A stretch of DNA of 64,000 nucleotides from Candidatus Zhuqueibacterota bacterium (GTDB taxonomy: Bacteria; Zhuqueibacterota; Zhuqueibacteria; Oceanimicrobiales; Oceanimicrobiaceae): assembly GCA_029262055.1 (NCBI GenBank), contig JAJDAD010000092.1:1-64000 (forward strand), written 5' to 3'. Within the stretch, counting starts at the first letter, position 1. The number at the start of each line of letters is the position of its first letter. The position numbers and the translations under genes were made by a program. This document shows, in pieces, positions 25,352 through 32,923 of this stretch. Below the pieces are notes generated by a model. It did not search any database. It worked only from the letters and a program-made list of their open reading frames with translations, and had not been told where the DNA came from.

Positions 25352-27505
25352 ATGGACAATGGTTACCGCAAATCCCTCAGTGATTTGTTGCGCAAACACC
25401 GGAAATTTGTCGCAACAAATAACACGAAGCTGATTACGCACGCTTTCGAGTTTAGCTGTGAGTCGCACAAGGACCAGTTGCGCAAATCCGGTGCGCCTTA
25501 TTTCGAGCATTGTTTCGAGGTCGCGAAAATTCTGGTAGACCTGAAGATGGATTCAGCGACAATCGCCGGTGGCCTGCTGCACGACGTAGTCGAAGACACC
25601 GGCATCAGCATTGATGAGGTTGAGAGCGAGTTCGGTACAGAGGTGGCTTTGCTGGTCAATGGTGTCACCAAGATCAGCGAGCTTAAGTTTGATAGTGTCG
25701 AGCACCGCCAGGCGGAAAATTTCCGCAAGATGATCATCTCCATGGTCAAAGACATTCGGGTTATTTTGATTAAATTTGCAGACAGACTGCACAACATGCG
25801 GACGATTGAATATCTAAATCCGAAAAAACGCCGCAGAATTGCCATAGAAACGCGCGACGTTTATGCACCTCTGGCGCACCGTCTCGGCATAGCGAAAATA
25901 AAGTGGGAGCTCGAAGACTTAACCCTGAAGACGCTTGACCCGGACGCCTACTGGGGACTGGTTGGAAAAGTCGCCAACAAACGCGAAGAACGCGAACGCT
26001 ACATTCGACGTATTACAACACCGATTCGCCGGGAACTTCGTGGGGCCAACCTGACGGCTGCCATAACGGGTCGCCCAAAGCACTTTTTCAGCATTTACGG
26101 GAAGATGGCGAAGCAGGACCTGCCGTTTGAACATATTTACGATTTGCTGGCCATTCGTATCATTGTCGAGAAAGTCGAGGAATGCTATTTTGTCCTTGGG
26201 ATTGTGCACAATCTTTATACGCCGGTTCAGGATCGCTTCAAAGACTACATTGCGACGCCCAAATCTAATTTCTACCAATCTCTGCACACAACCGTGATCG
26301 GGCCGGATGGAAAGATGGTAGAAATTCAAATACGAACAGATGAAATGCACAGAACGGCCGAGGAGGGAATTGCCGCCCACTGGCGTTACAAGGAAGGCCG
26401 GAAGAAGGAGGATGAACTAGACAAGCATCTGACCTGGTTGCGCCAGGTTTTGGAGTGGCAGCAAGACACTAAGGATCCTTCCGAGTTCATGGAGAATCTG
26501 CGTATCGAGCTGTTTCGCGAAGAGTGCTTTGTGTTCACCCCGAAGGGTGACCTGCACAAGCTGCCGGTAGATTCAACGCCTGTGGACTTCGCTTTTTCCG
26601 TGCACACGGACGTCGGGTTGCACTGCATCGGCGCCAAGATAAACGGCCATATGGCCTCGCTCAATCAAAAGCTGAAGAGCGGCGACTCCGTTGAGATATT
26701 GACCTCTGCCAACCAGAAGCCGAACCCGGACTGGATCGCATTTGTCAAGACCTCAAAGGCGCGCAGCCGAATCAAGCGCTGGCTGAAAGAGTCCTTTTTT
26801 GACCAGAGCCTGAAGCTAGGTGAGGAGATCCTGACCAGGCAGTTTAAGAAATATAGCATCAAGCGCAGCAGCATTGACCTGGACGAAATTGCGCAGGGTT
26901 TCAATTTTGCGAATGCCAGCCAATTGCTGGCCTCCATCGGCGCCGGCGATACTTCCATCCAAACGGTCATCAATCGGATTGCGCCTGAAAAGCACATTGA
27001 GATCAAGGAAGATTCGCTTTTCCGGAAAGTCGTCAGCAAGGCGCGTGGCGCGACCAAGGGGGTTCGCATTCAGGGCCTCGATAACCTGATGATTGCATTT
27101 GGCAAATGCTGTAATCCGGTCCCGGGTGACCATATCCTGGGCTTCATTTCCAAAGGGCGTGGGATCGTGATTCACCGTACCAACTGTAAGAACATTGTCA
27201 ATCTGGTTGACCAGGAGGATCGTAAGATTGAAGTTGAGTGGGACGTTGAGAAGGACCGTCACTTTCTCGTCCGACTTCACCTGATCGGTGAGGACCGCAA
27301 GAGTTTCTTGCGTGATATTTCTGAATCCATCTCGCAGGAAGACACCAATATCGTCCGTGTCGAAATGAACGTCAAGGATGGACTGGTACAAAGCACGCTA
27401 ATGCTCGATGTTCGTAATTTACAGCATTTGACGCGTGTGATCAAAAAAATCAATCATGTCACGGGTGTGATGACCGTCGAAAGATTGAGTGACGCCAGCG
27501 AATAA
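25352..27505 (+). CDS. rel: bifunctional (p)ppGpp synthetase/hydrolase
   Basis: A 717-residue long RSH protein. The HD hydrolase domain is intact (GGLLHDVVEDTG), the synthetase domain has RPKHFFSIYGKM, RFKDYIATPKSNFYQSLHT and the catalytic EIQIRT, followed by TGS (FVFTPKGDLHKLP), a zinc-finger/CC region (CCNPVPGD and HRTNC) and ACT. The RFKD form of the RXKD motif is that of bifunctional enzymes rather than of RelA. It therefore can both make and degrade (p)ppGpp. It is the last gene of the operon that also encodes Gmk and omega. Confidence 0.96.
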   Translation: MDNGYRKSLSDLLRKHRKFVATNNTKLITHAFEFSCESHKDQLRKSGAPYFEHCFEVAKILVDLKMDSATIAGGLLHDVVEDTGISIDEVESEFGTEVALLVNGVTKISELKFDSVEHRQAENFRKMIISMVKDIRVILIKFADRLHNMRTIEYLNPKKRRRIAIETRDVYAPLAHRLGIAKIKWELEDLTLKTLDPDAYWGLVGKVANKREERERYIRRITTPIRRELRGANLTAAITGRPKHFFSIYGKMAKQDLPFEHIYDLLAIRIIVEKVEECYFVLGIVHNLYTPVQDRFKDYIATPKSNFYQSLHTTVIGPDGKMVEIQIRTDEMHRTAEEGIAAHWRYKEGRKKEDELDKHLTWLRQVLEWQQDTKDPSEFMENLRIELFREECFVFTPKGDLHKLPVDSTPVDFAFSVHTDVGLHCIGAKINGHMASLNQKLKSGDSVEILTSANQKPNPDWIAFVKTSKARSRIKRWLKESFFDQSLKLGEEILTRQFKKYSIKRSSIDLDEIAQGFNFANASQLLASIGAGDTSIQTVINRIAPEKHIEIKEDSLFRKVVSKARGATKGVRIQGLDNLMIAFGKCCNPVPGDHILGFISKGRGIVIHRTNCKNIVNLVDQEDRKIEVEWDVEKDRHFLVRLHLIGEDRKSFLRDISESISQEDTNIVRVEMNVKDGLVQSTLMLDVRNLQHLTRVIKKINHVTGVMTVERLSDASE

Positions 27506-27605
27506 GGCTGCGTATCTGTTTCGGAATTATTCACGGGGAGTTGTAGTAGGAACCAGTTGAGTTTTAAATCAGAGGGAGAAAAAAACAAAGAGAGGAGTGG
27601 AGTTC

Positions 27606-27932
27606 ATGAAGAAAACGATTACGAAAAAAGATGTTGCCAAGCGCACAGCGAAGCTGGTTGGCGAAAAGATCTATTTGGCCGAGAAGATAGTGGACGGTGT
27701 GTTTACTTCGTTGCGTGAGTTCATGGCAGAAGCAGAACCGGAAGTCAGAATCGAGATTCGCGATTTCGGCGTCTTTGAGGTCAAAACGACCAAGCCTAAG
27801 CCCAAAGCGCGCAATCCCAAGACCGGGGAGATCATATATGTGCCAGCGCGCAGAAAAACGCACTTTAAGGCGGGCAAGCTGTTGAAGGATGTTCTGAAGA
27901 CGCCACTCGACGAGATCCAGTCTGCCGAGTGA
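27606..27932 (+). CDS. HU/IHF family DNA-binding protein
   Basis: A 108-residue member of the DNABII family (start ATG 27606, eight bases after GAGGAG; the in-frame GTG at 27597 is too close to that site). ITKKDVAKRTAKLVGEK and the beta-arm RNPKTGEIIYVPARRKTHFKAGKLL in pieces are diagnostic. It bends DNA in the nucleoid. It is slightly longer than HU (90 residues), with an extra C-terminal tail PLDEIQSAE. A 100-bp gap separates it from rel, so it may have its own promoter. Confidence 0.93.
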   Translation: MKKTITKKDVAKRTAKLVGEKIYLAEKIVDGVFTSLREFMAEAEPEVRIEIRDFGVFEVKTTKPKPKARNPKTGEIIYVPARRKTHFKAGKLLKDVLKTPLDEIQSAE

Positions 27933-27979
27933 CATACGGAATTGGGACTTGCGGCAACTTGTAGTGACAGAAAGCGATA

Positions 27980-28429
27980 ATGAATCTGGTTGAGGGCAGG
28001 GTCTTAGGTATTGATTATGGCAGTAAGCGCATTGGTATTGCCATAAGCGACCCGACCCAGGTGTTAGCGCAAGGGATTACAACAGTCACGGCCAGGTCGG
28101 CCGCAAAAGCGATCTCCGAGATTGGGAGAATCATCGAGGAGTATGATATCGTGAAAATGGTCGTGGGATTACCTCTGACTCTGAAAGGTGAGTTAGGTGC
28201 GACAGCCTTAGCTGCAAAGAAATTCGCAGCCAGGCTCAATCGTGAGTACCCCATGCCCGTGCATTGGATCGATGAACGCTTCACGAGTAAGATTGCCGAA
28301 CAAACGTTGAAGATGGCCGGCGTCTCTCCCGCAAAAAACAAAGCCCGCGTTGACCAGATCTCGGCGACCCTGATCTTGCAAAGTTATCTTGACAACCAGA
28401 GTTTGAATAAGAGTGAAAGCCATGTTTGA
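27980..28429 (+). CDS. ruvX: RuvX/YqgF Holliday-junction resolvase-like nuclease
   Basis: A 149-residue RNase H-fold protein with the first acidic motif VLGIDYGSKRIGIAISDP, GLPLTLKGE, WIDERFTS and the last aspartate in NKARVDQISA. YqgF acts in pre-16S rRNA maturation and/or junction resolution. It is 47 bp after the HU-like gene. A small hairpin without a T-run, GGCTCT-GTCTG-AGAGCC at 28430-28446, overlaps its end. Confidence 0.93.
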   Translation: MNLVEGRVLGIDYGSKRIGIAISDPTQVLAQGITTVTARSAAKAISEIGRIIEEYDIVKMVVGLPLTLKGELGATALAAKKFAARLNREYPMPVHWIDERFTSKIAEQTLKMAGVSPAKNKARVDQISATLILQSYLDNQSLNKSESHV

Positions 28430-28535
28430 GGCTCTGTCTGAGAGCCCGGCATCCGGCGGGATTCCAGGCCTTGTGGCAAATCCGCAAGAATCGATTCTAT
28501 CTTTGTGTCATTGAGTTCGAATAACGGATCGGTTG

Positions 28536-29177
28536 ATGAGTCGGAATCTGCTATTAGCGATGTTGACTGGCTTCTTACTCAATTTTGCTTACCCGCCTTT
28601 CAAATTCAGTCACGCAGCCCTGGTGGCCCTGGTCCCTTTCTTTTACTTAATTGAAAAGACAGACTTTCGCGGCGCAATTGCATGGGCTGGCCTGACCGGC
28701 CTTCTTGTCTGCTTGAGCAGTGTTGAATTGACGGCAGTGTCTACACTGTGGGAGGCACTCGCCATCCTGTTGATCAGTCCTGCTTACTTTGCACTCTACG
28801 CGGCCGCTCATCATTTGGGCTGGCGTAAATACGGCAATCGCTTTTTGATGTTTATTCCAGTCGTCTGGGCCTGCAAGGAGGGCCTGCAATATTTGGGACA
28901 CCTCGGGTTTGCAGCAAACAGTCTTGGCGCAACGCAGACGCGGAGCTTTCTCTTGTTCCCACGCGAGTCATCGTTGGCGGTGCTGGCGCTGAGTTTTTGG
29001 ATTGTCACCATCAATGTGACACTCTATTTTTTTCTAAAGAATATGCGGAACGCCAGAAGAGCGCTTTGGGCCGCTGGTTTTGCGGTTTTGATGATCTTTG
29101 TGCCTGAGCTTATTCGACTGGCATTGCCCTGGACCACCTACGATTCAACTGTTTTGGTGCTGCAAAGCAGCATGTAG
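28536..29177 (+). CDS. Lnt-like membrane protein lacking the nitrilase domain
   Basis: A 213-residue multi-span protein resembling the N-terminal membrane half of apolipoprotein N-acyltransferase: LLNFAYPPFKFSHAALVALVPFFYL in pieces, the WAGLTGLL and W-C-KEGLQYLGHLGFAANSLGATQ region, and six or so spans. The catalytic CN-hydrolase (nitrilase) domain, which in Lnt follows at about residue 220, is absent: the frame stops and the next gene begins 36 bases later. It could be a decayed lnt, or a stand-alone membrane module. The start is ATG 28536, after an in-frame TTG, with a poor ribosome site. Confidence 0.65.
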   Translation: MSRNLLLAMLTGFLLNFAYPPFKFSHAALVALVPFFYLIEKTDFRGAIAWAGLTGLLVCLSSVELTAVSTLWEALAILLISPAYFALYAAAHHLGWRKYGNRFLMFIPVVWACKEGLQYLGHLGFAANSLGATQTRSFLLFPRESSLAVLALSFWIVTINVTLYFFLKNMRNARRALWAAGFAVLMIFVPELIRLALPWTTYDSTVLVLQSSM

Positions 29178-29212
29178 GCCGTCCTGGAACCATCTTTGAC
29201 AGGGTAAAGTTG

Positions 29213-30244
29213 ATGTTTCACCGTTTCATGGTTTTGTCTTCTGTGTTGGCTATCCTTTTCTCACCCGGACGATTGCCGGCGCAGGATACCATCTTTTTCT
29301 TCCTGGGAACGTCCAAGAGTCGTCCACTTGCCATGGGTGGTGCCTTCATGTCGATTCAGGATGACCTGGCCTCTACATTCTACAATCCGGCGACCTATGA
29401 GTTGTACAAACGCAAGCAGGGCAGGCGCCTGACTTTATTTGTTAATCCGGTAGCGCCCGTGGTCGCCGGTGTCAAGAACTCGGATTTGTTTACTGGAGAA
29501 GGTGAGACGATAGACGATGTTCTCCTGTCACTTGGATTCTTGATTAAATCAGTATCCCTGTCGTTGGGGGATGTTGAGTTCGGCCTGTTGCTGGGCGAAC
29601 CGGGGCTCAATCTCCCGTCAGCTTTCAAAGACGAAACACCACTGCGCCTGACAGGATTTCGCCAGAATCATTCACACTCATTGGTGGGCAGGATCAAGCT
29701 TGCCGAGCAGGTATCGGTAGGGGCTGCGGCCAGCCTTTTGTATGGGAGTGCGCCGTCGGATCCGCGACGCCGGATTGACGAGGTTGCAATCAGTTACGGC
29801 GTCCTGCTTAAACCGGAAAAGGGTCTGCAGGTCGGTGTGTCTTTTGTGAACCTGCCGGATACGTTGCAACGATTCAGCAGTGTGGTGGAGCGGCTGGTGG
29901 ACGAGTCAGTGAACCTCGGCATCTCCTACCGGCTCCTAAACACGACATTATCAGTTGACGTGCGTAACCTTGGCGAAGAACGAGAGGTGGCCGTCAGGGA
30001 GTTCCATTTGGGTGTTGAGCATGTTATCCTGTCACACCTTGCTTTGCGTGCAGGCTGGTTCAATAACGACCAGGGTAACCAGGTGTATTCCTGGGGGATT
30101 GGACTGCTTGACGGCAATGCCCTTGTTAGTCGTGAACGACAGTTCGCTCATAGAAATTTCTTTCTGAATTATGCATTTGTATACGAGAACAACTCATTTG
30201 ACGACCAGAAGCAGCATTTTTTGTCATTGAATCTAAGACTCTGA
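29213..30244 (+). CDS. PorV/PorQ family (UPF0164) outer-membrane protein
   Basis: A 343-residue exported barrel: signal peptide ending RLPAQ, then FLGTSKSRPLAMGGAFMSIQDDLASTFYNPA in pieces, the PorV/PorQ-type opening, and amphipathic strands to the end (FLSLNLRL). It is diverged from the member at 18945. The genes downstream encode another exported protein and BamD, which fits an envelope-assembly cluster. The role in type-IX secretion is possible but not shown. Confidence 0.75.
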   Translation: MFHRFMVLSSVLAILFSPGRLPAQDTIFFFLGTSKSRPLAMGGAFMSIQDDLASTFYNPATYELYKRKQGRRLTLFVNPVAPVVAGVKNSDLFTGEGETIDDVLLSLGFLIKSVSLSLGDVEFGLLLGEPGLNLPSAFKDETPLRLTGFRQNHSHSLVGRIKLAEQVSVGAAASLLYGSAPSDPRRRIDEVAISYGVLLKPEKGLQVGVSFVNLPDTLQRFSSVVERLVDESVNLGISYRLLNTTLSVDVRNLGEEREVAVREFHLGVEHVILSHLALRAGWFNNDQGNQVYSWGIGLLDGNALVSRERQFAHRNFFLNYAFVYENNSFDDQKQHFLSLNLRL

Positions 30245-30317
30245 AAACCGTGTTTCGCACATGCAAAGACTGCCTGAAATGGTTGGAACTTTGGATCTAG
30301 TGTAAAGTTAGTATGGA

Positions 30318-30953
30318 GTGGCTCAACGATTCTTACAATCCTGGCTTTTAGTGGCGAGTGTTTTTTTTGCAACCAGTCTGCGCGCACAGGATGTTTCCAA
30401 CACGGATTTTCTCACTCTGCTTGCTGACAGCTTGTTGTCTGAGTTCGTCGATGGAAATCTCGACAGTAAGAACGGAACACGTGTAAGAATACAAGCGATG
30501 GACGCCGACAATCCCAGTAGCTGGTTTTTGCAGGACCGGCTATTAGAGGCGCTGAAACGCAAGAAATTTGAGGTTTATGTTTCACCCGCAGTCGATACAT
30601 CCACCGCGATCGGCAGTGATTATTTCCTCAAGTTCAACGCGTTACGATTCGCCATCCACTATGAGGATTTTATCGAGGAGAGTCCTTATTCTGTCCGGCG
30701 GCGGGCGCGCGCTGAGTTTTCCATGCTTCTGCTGGACGGAAGGACAGGCCGCGTCCTCTGGTCGGGGGCTACAGAGGGTCGAAAATCCGATGTCATAGCC
30801 GAAGACAGTATTAAATCTATGGAAAATGAGAATATGTCGTTTAGCATTGGAACCCGGGCAAGCGGCAGTGGGCCGAGTTTTGTGAAACCGCTGTTGGTTG
30901 CGTCAACCGCAGGTGTCGTGGTCTTTTTGTTTTATTCCATAAGAAGCCGATAA
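30318..30953 (+). CDS. exported protein of unknown function with a C-terminal membrane span
   Basis: A 211-residue protein with a signal peptide (WLLVASVFFATSLRAQ) and a C-terminal hydrophobic span (FVKPLLVASTAGVVVFLFY). The middle has an alpha/beta pattern, LTLLADSLLSEFVDG to RVLWSGATEG, somewhat like CsgG/LpoB-type periplasmic domains; I would not name it. The frame opens after a TAG at 30309 and GTG 30318 is the first start; its ribosome site is unclear. It is encoded 16 bases before the bamD-like gene. Confidence 0.65.
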   Translation: MAQRFLQSWLLVASVFFATSLRAQDVSNTDFLTLLADSLLSEFVDGNLDSKNGTRVRIQAMDADNPSSWFLQDRLLEALKRKKFEVYVSPAVDTSTAIGSDYFLKFNALRFAIHYEDFIEESPYSVRRRARAEFSMLLLDGRTGRVLWSGATEGRKSDVIAEDSIKSMENENMSFSIGTRASGSGPSFVKPLLVASTAGVVVFLFYSIRSR

Positions 30954-30969
30954 ATAAGGAGCAATTAAA

Positions 30970-31806
30970 ATAGTTAAGAGCCGAAGATTGATACGACTGT
31001 CTACATTGATGGCCGGCATGCTGATTCTGCAATTCGGGGTTGGTTGCGGATCCTACAATGTTCGTCCGGACATGCCATCCGAAGAACGCTTCGAGCTGGC
31101 CAAAACAATGTTTGCAAACAAGGACTATTTCGATGCCAAGAAGCAACTTAAGATAGTAACCCTGAACAATCCCGGCGCTGCCTATGTCGATGAGGCGCAG
31201 TTTCTTCTGGCGGAGTGCCATTTCCACTCAAAGGAATATATCCTTGCTGCTGACGAGTACAACCGCTTAACGCGCTTGTACCCCAAAAGTCCCTGGGTTG
31301 ACAATGCGCAGTTCAAGATACCGGTTTGCGATTTCAAGCTGTCCCCCAAGCCTGCCCTCGATCAAACGTATACCGTGCGTGCAGTGGAGAATTTTCAGAG
31401 ATTCATTGAGGACTACCCAGCCAGTGACTTGATCCCCGAGGCCGAGCGCTTGCTGAAAGTCTGCCGCACCAAGCTGTCCCAAAAGGATTTCAAGGCCGGC
31501 ATACTGTACCGCAAAATTGGTGACTATTACGGCGCCCAGGTATATTTCGGAAGCGTGATCGACAACTATTTCGATACACCTTTCGTGGAAGAGGCTACCT
31601 TTTGGAAGGCGGAGTGCTTGTACAAACTAGCTCGGAACGATGAGGCACGTGGCACGTTTGAGGATTTGCTGCGCAAATATCCCAAGAGCGAGTTTAATGC
31701 AAGGGCAAGAAAGCGACTTCAGGAAATAGCCGATTTGCCGGCCCCGGCGCCTGCCAGTGATGAATCATCCTCCGCGGCCGCCAAGAACACCCCACAGCAG
31801 CGCTAA
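30970..31806 (+). CDS. bamD: BamD/YfiO-like outer-membrane assembly lipoprotein, probable ATA start
   Basis: A 278-residue lipoprotein with TPR repeats (ERFELAKTMFANKDYFDAKKQL, then FLLAECHFHSKEYILAADEY in pieces, and RLTRLYPKSPWVDNAQF), as in BamD, a partner of BamA in inserting barrels. The leader has a lipobox-like GVGC. An in-frame TAA is followed by GGA GCA ATT AAA ATA GTT AAG; AAGGAG at 30956-30961 is eight bases from ATA 30970. The first canonical codon, TTG at 30988, is 26 bases away from that site and would shorten the leader by six residues. ATA is therefore the likely start. Confidence 0.85.
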   Translation: MVKSRRLIRLSTLMAGMLILQFGVGCGSYNVRPDMPSEERFELAKTMFANKDYFDAKKQLKIVTLNNPGAAYVDEAQFLLAECHFHSKEYILAADEYNRLTRLYPKSPWVDNAQFKIPVCDFKLSPKPALDQTYTVRAVENFQRFIEDYPASDLIPEAERLLKVCRTKLSQKDFKAGILYRKIGDYYGAQVYFGSVIDNYFDTPFVEEATFWKAECLYKLARNDEARGTFEDLLRKYPKSEFNARARKRLQEIADLPAPAPASDESSSAAAKNTPQQR

Positions 31807-31808
31807 CC

Positions 31809-32390
31809 GTGAAGATTGGTCTCTACGGAGGGTCGTTTGATCCAATTCATTGTGCCCACTTACTCATTGCGCAATTTGTCCTGGACGAGCTTGGGCTTGA
31901 CCGGGTGGTCTTCATCCCTTCGGCAAACCCACCACACAAGAAGGTTTACTCTGACGCCGAAGCGCGGCTTGCCATGGTCAATAGTGCGGTTACCGGCAGT
32001 CCCGGCTTTAGTGTTTCCGAGATTGAAGCACGTGCCGGCGGCCCTACTTTCAGCGTCGATACAATCGCTGCATTTAGTACGGAACATGAGATCCCGCGGG
32101 AAGATTTATACTGGATCATTGGGTCTGACAACTTTGTCGATCTGCCGACATGGAAGGACGCCCGGCGCATTCTTGACTTGGCGACCCTGGCGGTTTTTCC
32201 AAGAAATGGCGTTAACTTCGAGGATGCGCAGACGGTGTTTAAGGAAAGGGCGATCCTCCTGACTACCGCACCAGAGATCGATATCTCATCGACACTGATA
32301 AGATCGATGGTCGCGCGCGGTAGATCGGTGCGTCACTTTGTTCCTGATGGTGTGGCGGAGTTGATAGCCTCCAAACAGCTTTACCTATAG
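31809..32390 (+). CDS. nadD: nicotinate-nucleotide adenylyltransferase
   Basis: A 193-residue nucleotidyltransferase for NAD synthesis: GLYGGSFDPIHCAHL holds the HxGH-type motif (here H-C-A-H) and ISSTLIRSMVARG the ISSTxxR motif. WIIGSDNF and DLPTWK are also conserved. It starts at GTG, two bases after the bamD-like stop. Confidence 0.96.
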   Translation: MKIGLYGGSFDPIHCAHLLIAQFVLDELGLDRVVFIPSANPPHKKVYSDAEARLAMVNSAVTGSPGFSVSEIEARAGGPTFSVDTIAAFSTEHEIPREDLYWIIGSDNFVDLPTWKDARRILDLATLAVFPRNGVNFEDAQTVFKERAILLTTAPEIDISSTLIRSMVARGRSVRHFVPDGVAELIASKQLYL

Positions 32391-32413
32391 ACTGACCAGG
32401 CGGTGGTGACCAG

Positions 32414-32917
32414 ATGGTTTACTTTGTTGAGATTTCCGAGGAAAAATTCAAGGTCAGGATGCCGCAAGACGAGGCTGGCCCGTTTGCGGTCAATGGTGAG
32501 TCGATCCGGGTGGATTGGGTTCAACTGGGTCAAAGGAACCACTTCCTGCTCATCGTTGAAGATGCTTCCTATGAACTTTTTGTCGAAGACCGGGGACGCG
32601 ATTACTCGGTAACGTTGAACGGAACCAGCTTTCAAGTTGGACTGGAAGAAGAGAAAGATCGATTCATCCGTTCGCTTATTAAGACCGATGCGAAACACCA
32701 GCGCTGTGTGGAAGTGCGTGCTCCTATGCCAGGTCTTTTAAGCAAAATCCTGGTCAAAGAGGGGGACAAGGTGACAAAAGGTGCCCCCCTTTTGATCATT
32801 GAGGCCATGAAAATGGAAAATGAAATACGTGCCACCGTCGATGGTGTTGTCAGCAAGCTCAAAGCCGTCGAAGGTGAGTCCGTTGAAAAAGACACCTTGT
32901 TGCTATCCGTTGAATAA
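32414..32917 (+). CDS. biotin/lipoyl-attachment carrier protein
   Basis: A 167-residue protein: an N-terminal part of about 95 residues of unknown fold, then a biotinyl domain with APMPGLLSKILVKEGDKV and the attachment motif EAMKMEN, in which Lys133 would be biotinylated. It resembles small BCCP-like subunits of acyl-CoA or oxo-acid carboxylases. No carboxylase or carboxyltransferase gene is in this window, so its partner is unknown. It converges on nrdJ with a six-base gap. Confidence 0.88.
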   Translation: MVYFVEISEEKFKVRMPQDEAGPFAVNGESIRVDWVQLGQRNHFLLIVEDASYELFVEDRGRDYSVTLNGTSFQVGLEEEKDRFIRSLIKTDAKHQRCVEVRAPMPGLLSKILVKEGDKVTKGAPLLIIEAMKMENEIRATVDGVVSKLKAVEGESVEKDTLLLSVE

Positions 32918-32923
32918 AGACGG

